A DNA stretch of 64,000 bases from Imhoffiella fuscus. GTDB lineage: Bacteria > Pseudomonadota > Gammaproteobacteria > Chromatiales > Chromatiaceae. The DNA lies in NCBI RefSeq assembly GCF_042682685.1, contig NZ_JBHUHX010000010.1, forward strand, positions 1 to 64,000, in the 5' to 3' direction. The notes below the pieces were generated by a model. That model saw only the letters and a program-made list of their open reading frames with translations, made no database searches and was not told the DNA's origin. A program made the translations under genes and the position numbers. Positions 34,004 through 42,976 of the stretch are shown piece after piece; the first letter of the stretch is position 1; each line of letters opens with the position of its first letter.

Positions 34004-35710
34004 CTAATCGCCCTTTGGACGATCGGACTGTAACCCCTCGTTCGCGGCCTCCGCCACGGGCTCGACGATGAGCCATTGCCAGGTACCGGCCAGCGGCACC
34101 ACCCTTCCCTGTCGTTCGAGCTGGTGCAGAAGCGCCTCGGTCGGCGTCAAGGCGATCATCCGCCCGAAACCGGACGGAATGACCGGCATTCCGCCGCGCG
34201 ACTCGCCCCAGATACGAACCTGGAGAGCAAGATGATAGGCCAGCGAGATGAGTTCGCCGGAGGCGACGCCGCTGCTGTTGTCGCTGGCCAGAACGAGTGT
34301 ACGCGCATCCGCGTTCGCGACCTGAGCGACCTCCAGGTTGCGGGCGCTGAAATTCTTACTCGACCAGGTGGATGCGCGCATGATCTGGAGCTCGGACAGC
34401 CCTCCAAGCATCACAAGCGAGACCAGCAGCAGGATGCCGGAGGTACGAGCGCGCGTTCCAACGGGCGCGGCAACCAAACCGCCGAGCACCCAAGCCACCA
34501 TGAGCTGAATCGCCAGGATCGCCGGCAGGGCATAACGCACATGTAACGAGCGGCTGCCGCCCAGAAGCAGATCGGGGCCGAGCACGATGGCCACATAGAC
34601 CCCGAACGTCGCGACCAGAAACCACATCCCGGCCCGTGGTGCCCGAAGCAGAAAACGCCAGAGCGCCCAGACCAGCGGGATCAGGATCAACCCCCACCAG
34701 GGCTCGGCCTCGGGGGAGAAATCCACGAAGGCGGACGAGAGGTGTCCGACCCAAGCCAAGAAGATGTCGGAAAGCCCAATGGGCCGCAGCATCCAGGCCG
34801 TGAACTGATCGACCTGATCCCGACCGGTCAAGAAGACCAGCAACCAGGGCGAAAAGGCCAACACCGCGCCGAGGATGGCGATCGACCAGCGCACCGCCAG
34901 ACGCTTGAGATCGGCGAACGCGCGCCGATGCTCTGCATAGCTGACCAGGACGAAGAGACCATGCACCGGGATCATGAGCGCGAAGAGCAGGTGCGAATAG
35001 CAACCCAGGGCGACCGCGATCCCATAGAGCCACCAGTCGCCCTTGCGGTCGTCACGCAGGGCGCGCGCCAGAGCGGCGCTCGACACCAGGATCATGCACA
35101 TCCAGAGCGCGTACTGACGCGCCTCTTGGGCATAGAGCAGATCCAGCGGCGAACAGGCGACCAGAAGCGCCGCGATCCAGGGGGCAGGTCCGCGCCCGAA
35201 GAGCTCGCGCATCAGCCAGTAGGTCGCGGGGACCAGCAAGACGCCGAACAGCGCGGACACACCGCGCGCCGCCACGATAGGCTCGACCGGAAGGTCGGTC
35301 GCCAGGCGGGTCAGGATGTAGTAGAGCGGTGCGTGCTCGGGGTGACTGGCGAAGGCCGCCATGGCGTCCGCCCAGCCATGCCCCGGATCCGGCATCTGAT
35401 AGCGCAGCAGATCCGCCGGCGTCAGTAGGGTGTCGCTGAAAAGATGCGCTTGGATTTCGCTCGGCGTATAGCCGAAGACCCGAATCAGGGTGAAGACCTC
35501 GTCGTGCCAGACCAACAGATGATCCAGGCCGAACAGCCGCACCGCAGTGGTCGCGAGGACGACGAGCGCCACGACCACATAGAAGACGACACCGGGGGTT
35601 GAAGCCGTCGCGCGACCGGCGACGGAGGTCGAGGCAGACGGACGCTCCACGGGCGGTTGTCCTGAACGGGCCTCATCGGATACCGGAAACCAAGACGCGA
35701 GGGCCGACAA
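34004..35710 (-). CDS. GT39-type membrane glycosyltransferase (PMT/ArnT superfamily)
   Basis: A 568-residue protein with about a dozen membrane helices and the first-loop acidic motif WHDEVFT (residues 68-74) typical of the PMT/ArnT fold, which uses lipid-linked sugars on the periplasmic side. PLDLLYAQEARQYALWM is another family segment. The last 150 residues form a soluble periplasmic part. It is upstream of the GH17-GT2 gene on the same strand with a short gap, so both may act on the same envelope glycan. Acceptor and donor unknown. Confidence 0.75.
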   Translation of the reverse strand: MSALASWFPVSDEARSGQPPVERPSASTSVAGRATASTPGVVFYVVVALVVLATTAVRLFGLDHLLVWHDEVFTLIRVFGYTPSEIQAHLFSDTLLTPADLLRYQMPDPGHGWADAMAAFASHPEHAPLYYILTRLATDLPVEPIVAARGVSALFGVLLVPATYWLMRELFGRGPAPWIAALLVACSPLDLLYAQEARQYALWMCMILVSSAALARALRDDRKGDWWLYGIAVALGCYSHLLFALMIPVHGLFVLVSYAEHRRAFADLKRLAVRWSIAILGAVLAFSPWLLVFLTGRDQVDQFTAWMLRPIGLSDIFLAWVGHLSSAFVDFSPEAEPWWGLILIPLVWALWRFLLRAPRAGMWFLVATFGVYVAIVLGPDLLLGGSRSLHVRYALPAILAIQLMVAWVLGGLVAAPVGTRARTSGILLLVSLVMLGGLSELQIMRASTWSSKNFSARNLEVAQVANADARTLVLASDNSSGVASGELISLAYHLALQVRIWGESRGGMPVIPSGFGRMIALTPTEALLHQLERQGRVVPLAGTWQWLIVEPVAEAANEGLQSDRPKGD

Positions 35711-35810
35711 GGCAATACCCCCAAACGCAGCATGCTTATCATAACTTGATTCGGTTCCAACCGCCGGATTTGGAATGCGCGGACAGCTCCTGATTCAGCG
35801 GCGGACGGAA

Positions 35811-36392
35811 TCAGTCCTCGACGAGCAAGGCGCGCACCGGAGCGAAACTCCGGCGATGATGCGGACAGGGACCCAACCGGCGCAGCGCCTCCAGATGCAT
35901 CCGGGTCGGATACCCCTTGTGAACGGCGAACCCGTAACCGGGAAAGTCCTGATCCATCTGCACCAGCAGCCGATCGCGCGCGACCTTAGCCAGGATAGAG
36001 GCGGCCCCGATGGCCGCCACCGTTCCGTCGCCGCCAACGATGGCCTGCGACTCGATCTCCCAGTTCGGGCAGCGATTTCCATCGACCAGCACCCGAACGG
36101 GCCGCACGGACAGCGACTCGACCGCACGCCGCATGGCCAGAAAGGTGGCATTGAGGATATTGAGCCGATCGATCTCCTCGACGCTCGCCCAGGCAACGGC
36201 ATAGGCGAGCGCACCCTCGCGGATCGCGCTCTCCAACCGCTCGCGCCGCGCGGCCGTGAGCCGCTTTGAATCGTCGATGCCGGATATGGGCCGCGCCGGG
36301 TCCAGGATCACGGCGGCCGCCGCAACCGGACCGGCGAGCGGACCACGCCCGGCCTCGTCGACACCGGCGATGAGTCGTGGCTCGTGCGTCAT
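35811..36392 (-). CDS. rnhB: ribonuclease HII
   Basis: A 193-residue enzyme that cuts RNA in RNA-DNA hybrids, including single ribonucleotides. The metal site is seen in AGVDEAGRGPLAGPV, the conserved lysine-containing DDSKRLTAARR, and the aspartate in VLVDGN; the C-terminus has GYGFAVHKGYPTRMH. The start overlaps the lpxB stop in an ATGA junction, the usual order at the end of the lipid A gene block. dnaE, which often follows, is absent here. Confidence 0.94.
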   Translation of the reverse strand: MTHEPRLIAGVDEAGRGPLAGPVAAAAVILDPARPISGIDDSKRLTAARRERLESAIREGALAYAVAWASVEEIDRLNILNATFLAMRRAVESLSVRPVRVLVDGNRCPNWEIESQAIVGGDGTVAAIGAASILAKVARDRLLVQMDQDFPGYGFAVHKGYPTRMHLEALRRLGPCPHHRRSFAPVRALLVED

Positions 36393-37546
36393 GCGGAGCG
36401 ACTCTCGACCAGTCCCAGAAGCGCCTTGGCGGCCTCCGAGGCGGCGTTGCGCCGCAGATCGCGATGGATCCGGCGATACTCCGCCCGAATCGCCTCGACC
36501 CGCCCCGGATCGTCGAGGAAGGACAGCACGGCCGGGGCCAGCAGATCCGGACGACAGCGCGACTGGATGAACTCGGGCGCCAACTCGCGCCCGGCGAGCA
36601 GATTGGCCATGGCGATATAGGGCACCTTTACCAGACCCAGTTGCTTCACGACATGGTAGGAGATGGGATGAACGCGGTAGGCGACCACCATGGGGCGCTC
36701 GAACAGCAGGCCCTCCAGCGTGGCGGTCCCGGATGCCGTGAGCAGACAGTCGGCCGCCGCCATAGCCTCGCGACTGCGTCCCTCGACCAGAACCACAGGT
36801 AGATCGGGCGCGATGCGCTCCAGCTGCGCTGCAAACAGGGTCCGCAGACGCGGGCTCACGCAGGGCACAACGAAGCGCAACTCCGGTCGCACCGCCAGAC
36901 AACGCGTGGCCGTCTCGATAAAGGGCTCGGCCAAGCGCTGCATCTCACCGACACGGCTTCCAGGCAAGATGGCGACGACCGGCCCCTCGGCCGGCAAGCC
37001 GAGCGCGACGCGCGCGGCAGCCCGATCGACATCCAGCGGGATCTCGTCGGCCAATGGATGGCCCACGTAGGTCGCCGGCACGCCGTGCTGGCGCAGGAAG
37101 GTCTCCTCGAAGGGAAAGACGCTCAACATCAGATCGACCGAGCGCCGAATGGTCTTCACGCGCCCCGGCCGCCAGGCCCAGACGGTCGGACTGACGAGAT
37201 GAACCGTCTTGATTCCAGCCTCGCGCAGACGTCGCTCAAGCCCCAGATTGAAGTCGGGCGCATCCACACCGATGAAGAGATCCGGCGGATTCTCGATGAA
37301 ATGGCGCACCAGGGTCCGCCTGAGACCCAGCAGCTCGCGCAGATGACCGAGCACCTCCATCAGCCCCATGACCGAGAGACGGTCCATATCGAAGAGTGTC
37401 TCGCATCCCTCGGCCAACATGGCCGGACCCGCGACCCCGACGAAGCGAACCTCGGCCCCTTGCCGCCGGATCTCGCGCACGATGGCCGCGCCGAGTAGAT
37501 CGCCCGACGCCTCGTTGGCGACGATACCAATTGTGAGCGGACGCAC
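36389..37546 (-). CDS. lpxB: lipid-A-disaccharide synthase
   Basis: A 385-residue peripheral membrane glycosyltransferase (GT19) that joins UDP-2,3-diacylglucosamine and lipid X into lipid A disaccharide. Family segments: ANEASGDLLGAAIVREI, FIGVDAPDFNL, VSPTVWAWRPGRVKTI, VGHPLADEI, ILPGSRVGE and ASGTATLE. The start is GTG 37546 with AGGAG 8 bases upstream. It follows lpxA by 49 bases and overlaps rnhB by 4. Confidence 0.95.
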   Translation of the reverse strand: MRPLTIGIVANEASGDLLGAAIVREIRRQGAEVRFVGVAGPAMLAEGCETLFDMDRLSVMGLMEVLGHLRELLGLRRTLVRHFIENPPDLFIGVDAPDFNLGLERRLREAGIKTVHLVSPTVWAWRPGRVKTIRRSVDLMLSVFPFEETFLRQHGVPATYVGHPLADEIPLDVDRAAARVALGLPAEGPVVAILPGSRVGEMQRLAEPFIETATRCLAVRPELRFVVPCVSPRLRTLFAAQLERIAPDLPVVLVEGRSREAMAAADCLLTASGTATLEGLLFERPMVVAYRVHPISYHVVKQLGLVKVPYIAMANLLAGRELAPEFIQSRCRPDLLAPAVLSFLDDPGRVEAIRAEYRRIHRDLRRNAASEAAKALLGLVESRSA

Positions 37547-37595
37547 CGGATGGCTCCTGTGGTGTGACGCGGAACGGAGAGTCAGAACCGTGCGA

Positions 37596-38366
37596 TCAAC
37601 GCACGACACCACGATTGGTCGCGGCCAGGAAATCGGCGAGGATCGCCAGTTCGGGTTGGCTCTCGACCATGGTGCGAATTCGCTCGATCGCCTCGTCGAG
37701 CTTGAGATTGGACATGTAGAGCGCCCGATAGGCGCGCTTGATGGCCTGGACGGCATCCGGCGTATAGCCGCGCCGCCGCAATCCCTCGCTATTGATGCCG
37801 TGCGGCTCGGCGGGATGGCCGCCAACCGTCACGTAAGGCGGTACATTACGGGTCAGGACCGACCCCATGGCGCAAAAGCTGTGGGCGCCGATCCGGCAGA
37901 ACTGATGCACGATGGTGAAGCCGCCGAGGATCGCCCAATCCTGGACCTCGACATGCCCGCCCAGCGAGGCGGCGTTGGCCATGATGACCTGATCGCCGAT
38001 ACGGCAATCATGGGCGACATGGGAGTAGGCCATGAAGAGATTATCGTCGCCGATACGCGTGACACCCTGGTCCTGTTCGGTTCCTCGATGCAAGGTGACG
38101 AATTCGCGGACCTGATTGCGATCGCCCATCTCCAACAGGGTCGGCTCGCCACCGTATTTTTTATCCTGAGGATCCTCGCCGACCGAGGCGAACTGAAAGA
38201 TGTGATTGTCGCGACCGATCCGCGTCGGCCCACGCACTACGACGTGGGGTCCGATGCGGGTCCCCGCGCCGACCTGGACCCCAGGTCCAATGACGGCGAA
38301 GGGACCGACCTCCACGCTGGAATCCAGTTCGGCCCCTGGATCGACCAGGGCGGAGGGATGGATCAA
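37596..38366 (-). CDS. lpxA: acyl-[ACP]-UDP-N-acetylglucosamine O-acyltransferase
   Basis: A 256-residue left-handed beta-helix enzyme for the first step of lipid A synthesis. Hexapeptide repeats run from VEVGPFAVIGPGVQV to about 180; the catalytic histidine lies in AYSHVAHDCRIG; the C-terminal helical part begins at GLRRRGYTPDAVQ. I placed the start at TTG 38366, which overlaps the fabZ stop (TTGA) and gives the normal N-terminus IHPSALVDPGA; GTG 38390 would add 8 residues inside fabZ. Both lack ATG. Confidence 0.93.
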   Translation of the reverse strand: MIHPSALVDPGAELDSSVEVGPFAVIGPGVQVGAGTRIGPHVVVRGPTRIGRDNHIFQFASVGEDPQDKKYGGEPTLLEMGDRNQVREFVTLHRGTEQDQGVTRIGDDNLFMAYSHVAHDCRIGDQVIMANAASLGGHVEVQDWAILGGFTIVHQFCRIGAHSFCAMGSVLTRNVPPYVTVGGHPAEPHGINSEGLRRRGYTPDAVQAIKRAYRALYMSNLKLDEAIERIRTMVESQPELAILADFLAATNRGVVR

Positions 38367-38875
38367 GAGGCGAAGTCCCGCGCGGTGCACATGATCTCGG
38401 CCGTGGCGACGACACGATCGTCGACACGCGCTTCGCCGTCGAACTTCCAGATCCCGCGTCTCACGGGACCCAACTTGACCTCCATAATCAACTGATCGCC
38501 CGGTTCGACGGGACGTTTGAACCGTGCCTTGTCGATCCCGACAAAATAGTAGAGCGACTTTTCACCAACCTCTTCCGGGCGCGACGCCATGGCGAGCAAT
38601 CCGGTCGCCTGGGCCATCGCCTCGACGATCAGGACCCCTGGCATGACCGGACGCACCGGAAAATGCCCGGTGAAAAACGGCTCATTGAAGGTGACGTTCT
38701 TCAGCGCGATGAGGTAATCATCGGCCTTGAAGTCGACGACCTTATCGACGAGCAGAAACGGATAGCGATGCGGCAAGAGACTCAGTACCTTATGGATGTC
38801 CATGGTGCTGATCACGCTATCCGGTCGGCCGTGCTGCTGATCGGAATCCGCTGATGTCGGATGAGCCCCATCCAT
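38363..38875 (-). CDS. fabZ: 3-hydroxyacyl-[ACP] dehydratase
   Basis: A 170-residue hot-dog fold enzyme of fatty acid elongation. The catalytic histidine and glutamate lie in NEPFFTGHFPVRPVMPG and VLIVEAMAQATG. The core begins at MDIHKVLSLLPHRYPF; about 24 residues precede it. I kept ATG 38875 because AGGAGGAA is placed well before it and it overlaps the lpxD stop (TGATG). A GTG closer to the core (near 38815) is the alternative. Sharing an operon with lpxA and lpxD balances phospholipid and lipid A supply of hydroxyacyl-ACP. Confidence 0.94.
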   Translation of the reverse strand: MDGAHPTSADSDQQHGRPDSVISTMDIHKVLSLLPHRYPFLLVDKVVDFKADDYLIALKNVTFNEPFFTGHFPVRPVMPGVLIVEAMAQATGLLAMASRPEEVGEKSLYYFVGIDKARFKRPVEPGDQLIMEVKLGPVRRGIWKFDGEARVDDRVVATAEIMCTARDFAS

Positions 38876-39945
38876 CAGGATTCCTCCTGCCCTTGTGTGT
38901 CTTTCATGGTTTCGAGAGATACCTCAAGTTGCTTCAATCGGCGCGCGAGATCATCGAGTTGTCTGAAGCGCGCCACGTTACGTCGCCAGGCCCCGCTCGG
39001 CATCGCAGGGATGCCGCTGCTGTAGCTGCCGGGCTCCGTGAAGGACCGCGTCACCATCGCCATGCCGGTGAAATGGACGTCATCTCCGATTTCGAGATGC
39101 CCGGCCATGCCGACGGCACCCGCAATGGTGCAGTTGCGGCCGATACGCGTCGAACCGGAGATCCCGGTATTCGCCGCCATCGCGGTATTGTCGCCGATTT
39201 CGACGTTGTGTCCGATCTGAATATGATTGTCGAGTTTCACTCCGTTCCCGACCAACGTGTCCGCAATGGCCCCACGATCGACGCAACTATTGGCGCCGAT
39301 CTCGACGTCATCGCCCAGCACGGCGCGCCCGATCTGTGGAATCCGCACCCAGCGCTCGCCGTCGCGCGCGAAACCGAATCCGTCGCGGCCAATGACCGAG
39401 CCAGGCTGCAGCATGGCACGCTGTCCCACCAGCGTCCCGGCGCAGAGCGTGACCCGGGCCACCAAACGCGAGTCATCGCCGATCTCGACACCGGCCCCGA
39501 GAATACAGCTCGGCCCGACGAATACCCGAGCACCGACGCGCACACCGGCTTCGATCACGGTGAGCGGCCCGATCCAGGCTGTCGGATCGATGTCGGCGCT
39601 CGGATCCACCACCGCGCTGGGATGCACACCGCCCACCACCGGGGGTTGCGGATGCAGAATGCGTGCGGCCTCCGCAAAGGTCAGATAGGGATTCCCGCTG
39701 ATCAAGATCGGAACCGGGCACTGATCCGCGTCGGCCTCGGTCAGGATCACCGCCGAGGCCTTGGTCTCGGCCAGATGAGAACGGTATTTTGAATCGCCGA
39801 GGAAAGACAGGGTTCCCGCCCCGGCCTGAGTCAGCTGGGCCACACTGGATACGACGACATCGCCATCGCCACGCAGGCGCGCGCCCACGCGCGCGGCGAG
39901 CTCATTGAGATTGATCTCCAAGACTTCTCTCCGATCGTTATGCAT
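38875..39945 (-). CDS. lpxD: UDP-3-O-(3-hydroxyacyl)glucosamine N-acyltransferase
   Basis: A 356-residue beta-helix acyltransferase, third step of lipid A synthesis. It has the N-terminal uridine-binding domain (GTLSFLGDSKYRSHLAE), a long hexapeptide-repeat helix, the catalytic histidine in HIQIGHNVEIGDNTAM, and a C-terminal helix (FRQLDDLARRLKQLE). Start options are ATG 39945 and TTG 39921; the latter has GGAGAG at the better distance and gives a more usual N-terminus (EINLNELAARVGARL). It lies between skp and fabZ. Confidence 0.94.
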   Translation of the reverse strand: MHNDRREVLEINLNELAARVGARLRGDGDVVVSSVAQLTQAGAGTLSFLGDSKYRSHLAETKASAVILTEADADQCPVPILISGNPYLTFAEAARILHPQPPVVGGVHPSAVVDPSADIDPTAWIGPLTVIEAGVRVGARVFVGPSCILGAGVEIGDDSRLVARVTLCAGTLVGQRAMLQPGSVIGRDGFGFARDGERWVRIPQIGRAVLGDDVEIGANSCVDRGAIADTLVGNGVKLDNHIQIGHNVEIGDNTAMAANTGISGSTRIGRNCTIAGAVGMAGHLEIGDDVHFTGMAMVTRSFTEPGSYSSGIPAMPSGAWRRNVARFRQLDDLARRLKQLEVSLETMKDTQGQEES

Positions 39946-39993
39946 CTCGCCAGGAGGGAATGGCGAGGGGGACAGCACACGCAGCCGAACGCG

Positions 39994-40512
39994 TCACTTT
40001 TTCTTTGCAAACTCGGCCTTGAGACGTTCGATGACCAGATCCGAGATGTCGATACGCGCATTGGAATAGACGATGCCATCGCTCAGGATGAGATCGATCT
40101 TCTGCTCCTTGGCGAGTTCGACGACGACCTCTTGGACCTGTCGCCCCAACTTGGTCCGCAGCTCGTTCTGGCGCAGGGCGAAGTCCTCCTGGAACTCGTC
40201 GCGCGCATATTTGAGCCTTCGGGTCCGACTACGGATATCGTTTTGCAGTCGCTGGACCTCGCTTTCGCTCATGAGCGCGCCGTCGCGCTCGAGCTTGTTC
40301 TGAAGCGACGCGATCTGTTCCTGCTGTTCGCGCAATGTGCGCTCGCGCTCCTCGACCTCACCCTGCAGCGCATCGCGCGCGGCCTCGTACTGAGGCGATT
40401 GCTCCACAACCCGATTGGGATCCACCACCGCGATGCGATAGTCGCCAGCGGCGGCCTGACCGGAAACCAAGGCCACGAACAGCAGAGGAAGAGCGTGCAA
40501 TAAGATCTTCAC
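39994..40512 (-). CDS. skp: periplasmic chaperone Skp/OmpH
   Basis: A 172-residue periplasmic chaperone for unfolded outer-membrane proteins. A signal peptide (KILLHALPLLFVALVSGQAAA) is followed by a short beta core (IAVVDPNRVVEQSP), a long coiled coil rich in Glu, Arg and Gln (about 50-120) and the closing strand KIDLILSDGIVYSNARIDIS. The start is GTG 40512, giving a clean signal peptide; TTG 40554 right at the bamA stop is the alternative. Its place after bamA is standard. Confidence 0.88.
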   Translation of the reverse strand: MKILLHALPLLFVALVSGQAAAGDYRIAVVDPNRVVEQSPQYEAARDALQGEVEERERTLREQQEQIASLQNKLERDGALMSESEVQRLQNDIRSRTRRLKYARDEFQEDFALRQNELRTKLGRQVQEVVVELAKEQKIDLILSDGIVYSNARIDISDLVIERLKAEFAKKK

Positions 40513-40554
40513 GAAGGCACCAAATGTTCCAACGAGGTGAACCCAAACCGGCAA

Positions 40555-42900
40555 TCAGAAGGTCTGCCCGAACCCGAACTGGAAGACCTGCGTGTCGTCG
40601 CCGTCCTCCTCGTTGAGCGGGAAGGCGAGACTCACCGAAAGCGCACCGACCGGAGACAGCCAGGTCACCGACAGACCGGTCGAATAACGCAGATCGCCAA
40701 GATCGAATCCAGTCGAATCCAGTAGATCGGAATCCTCGGTCGACCAGACGTTACCGAAGTCGAAGAAGGCGCCCAGACGCAGTGATTTCTCGAATTGGCC
40801 GCCGATGGGAGCCGGCGCGAACAGCTCCACGCTGCCGACCAGCTTGAGGTTACCGCCAACGGGATCATCGCTGCTGACCTCGCGCGGACCGAGCGAATTC
40901 GCGACCCAGCCACGCACGGAGCGCGGACCGCCTGCGTAATAGTTCTCGAAGAAGGGCAGATAGTCGATATCGCCATAGCCATCGCCATAGGCGACGTCGC
41001 CCGTCATCGACAAGACGAAGCGCGAGGTGAGCGAAACGTAGTGCTGCTCCTGATAGTTGATCTTGTAATACTGCAGATCGCTGCCGGGAACGGCCAGTTC
41101 GCCAAAGAGACTGCGCGTGAAGCCCGAGGTCGGGAAGATCGCGGTATCCCGCGTGTCGTCCGAATAGGTCGCGGAAAGAATGTAGCTGTTGAAGGTATTG
41201 CCGTTTTCCGCCACGAACTGCTGCGCGATCTCGGATCGCCCCGCCGTGAAATCGGTATATTCATAGCGGATGCCCAGACCCGCACGGCTGGTATCCGTGA
41301 TCGGGAGACCGAAGTTCATCCCGGCCACCCCGACATCGGTCGAATAGTCGGCGCCGATCAACTCGTCGTAATCGGTTTCCCTGTAGGAAAGGTTGAAGCC
41401 GCGACTGATGCCATCGACCGTGTAGTAGGGGTTGGTGTAGCCCAGCTGATACAGACGGGTCGAGGTACTGGTATTGAACGCCAGAGAGACGCGCTTGCCC
41501 GTTCCCAGAAAGTTGTTCTGAGTGATACTGGCATTCAAGAGAATGCCCTGCGACTGGGAGAAACCGACACCCGCTGCCAGATTGCCCGCCGGTTTCTCTT
41601 TGACCGTCACGTCCACATCGACCTGATCCGCCGAGCCCGGAACAGCAGGCGTCTCGATCGAGACATCATCGAAATAGCCCAAGCGCTGGAGCCTCTCGCG
41701 CGATTTACGCACCAGATCGGCCGAGAACCAGGCGGTTTCCAACTGACGCATCTCGCGACGCAGCACCTCGTCGCGGGTCCGAGTATTTCCCTTCATGTTG
41801 ACCCGGCGCACATAGACGCGCTTACCGGCATCGACGAAGAAGGTGACGGCAACCTCATGGGCCTTCTCGTCGATCTCGGGCACGGTGTTGACGTTGGCGA
41901 AGGCATAGCCCTCGTCGCCGAGCAGACTGGAAATACGTTCGGCACTCTCGGTCGTCGCTTTGCGCGAGAAGAACTCGCCGCGCTTGAGCCGAATCAGCGG
42001 AAAGAGCTTCTCGGCGGGAACGCTCGGCTCGCCGGCAAGCTTGATATCGCTGACGCGGAAGGGCTCGCCTTCGTCGATGACGACGGTGACATAGATCTCC
42101 TTCTTGTCCGCGCTGATCGAGACCTGGGTCGACTTGATGTCGAACTTGATATAACCGCGATCCAGATAGAAGGAACGCAGGGTCTCCAAATCGCCAGCGA
42201 GCTTCTGCTTGGAATACTGGTCGTTCTTCGTATAGAAGGAATTCCAGCGGGTCGAACCGAGCTGGAACCGTTTGCGCAGCTCGTCCTCGCTGAACGCCTT
42301 GGCGCCGATGATGTTGATCTGCTTGATGCGAGCGGTCAGTCCCTCGATCACCTCGATATTGATGGCGACCCGGTTGCGCTCCAAGGGCGAGACGGTCGAC
42401 TGAATGAGCACGCCGTATTTGCCTCGGGCGAAATACTGACGCTCCAGCTCCTGCTCGATGCGATCGAGCACCGAGCGGTTGAACACCCGCCCCTCCTTCA
42501 GCCCGATATCGGCGAGCGCCTTGTTGAGCGCATCGGTCTCGATGTCCTTGTTGCCGCTGATCTTGATCTCGGCGATGGCCGGGCGCTCGCGCACCCAGAT
42601 GACCAGGACGTTGCCGTCGCGCTCGACACGCACGTCGTCGAAGAATCCCGTCTGGTAGAGCGAGCGAATGATGCCGCCGGTGACGTCGTCACCGACCGTA
42701 TCGCCGACCTGAACGGGCAGATAGTTGAAGACGGTCCCCGGAGCGATACGCTGAAGCCCCTCGACACGGATGTCCGAGACCTGAAATACCGCAGCCTCGG
42801 CCGACGCACTCGGAGCGAGAAGGACGGGGACGAAAAGAACGGCGAGCAGCAGATACGTTTGCCGGACGCCACCGCGTAAAATCTGAGAGATCGCGCGCAA
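40555..42900 (-). CDS. bamA: outer membrane protein assembly factor BamA
   Basis: A 781-residue Omp85 protein, the core of the machine that inserts beta-barrels into the outer membrane. After the signal peptide (to about ASAEA) come five POTRA domains, each recognisable by its start (FQVSDIRVEGLQRI, AIAEIKISGNKDI, ARIKQINIIGAKAF, FRVSDIKLAGE, VYVRRVNMKGNTRT). Then the barrel, with PSARGW-like ARSVRGWVANSLGPR as the lid-lock region, and a terminal Phe (FQFGFGQTF). Translation starts at TTG 42900 with AGGGG 8 bases before it. Confidence 0.95.
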   Translation of the reverse strand: MRAISQILRGGVRQTYLLLAVLFVPVLLAPSASAEAAVFQVSDIRVEGLQRIAPGTVFNYLPVQVGDTVGDDVTGGIIRSLYQTGFFDDVRVERDGNVLVIWVRERPAIAEIKISGNKDIETDALNKALADIGLKEGRVFNRSVLDRIEQELERQYFARGKYGVLIQSTVSPLERNRVAINIEVIEGLTARIKQINIIGAKAFSEDELRKRFQLGSTRWNSFYTKNDQYSKQKLAGDLETLRSFYLDRGYIKFDIKSTQVSISADKKEIYVTVVIDEGEPFRVSDIKLAGEPSVPAEKLFPLIRLKRGEFFSRKATTESAERISSLLGDEGYAFANVNTVPEIDEKAHEVAVTFFVDAGKRVYVRRVNMKGNTRTRDEVLRREMRQLETAWFSADLVRKSRERLQRLGYFDDVSIETPAVPGSADQVDVDVTVKEKPAGNLAAGVGFSQSQGILLNASITQNNFLGTGKRVSLAFNTSTSTRLYQLGYTNPYYTVDGISRGFNLSYRETDYDELIGADYSTDVGVAGMNFGLPITDTSRAGLGIRYEYTDFTAGRSEIAQQFVAENGNTFNSYILSATYSDDTRDTAIFPTSGFTRSLFGELAVPGSDLQYYKINYQEQHYVSLTSRFVLSMTGDVAYGDGYGDIDYLPFFENYYAGGPRSVRGWVANSLGPREVSSDDPVGGNLKLVGSVELFAPAPIGGQFEKSLRLGAFFDFGNVWSTEDSDLLDSTGFDLGDLRYSTGLSVTWLSPVGALSVSLAFPLNEEDGDDTQVFQFGFGQTF

Positions 42901-42976
42901 GACGGGTTCCCCTAATCAAGCCCAAGTCAGCCAGGAGTCGGCATCCAAGGCGCGCTAGTATAAGGGAACAGTCTAG

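Noticed and set aside
40795..42879. 694-codon plus-strand open frame across bamA
   Set aside because: It is antisense to bamA, which has five POTRA domains and the terminal Phe; the frame shows no protein motifs.
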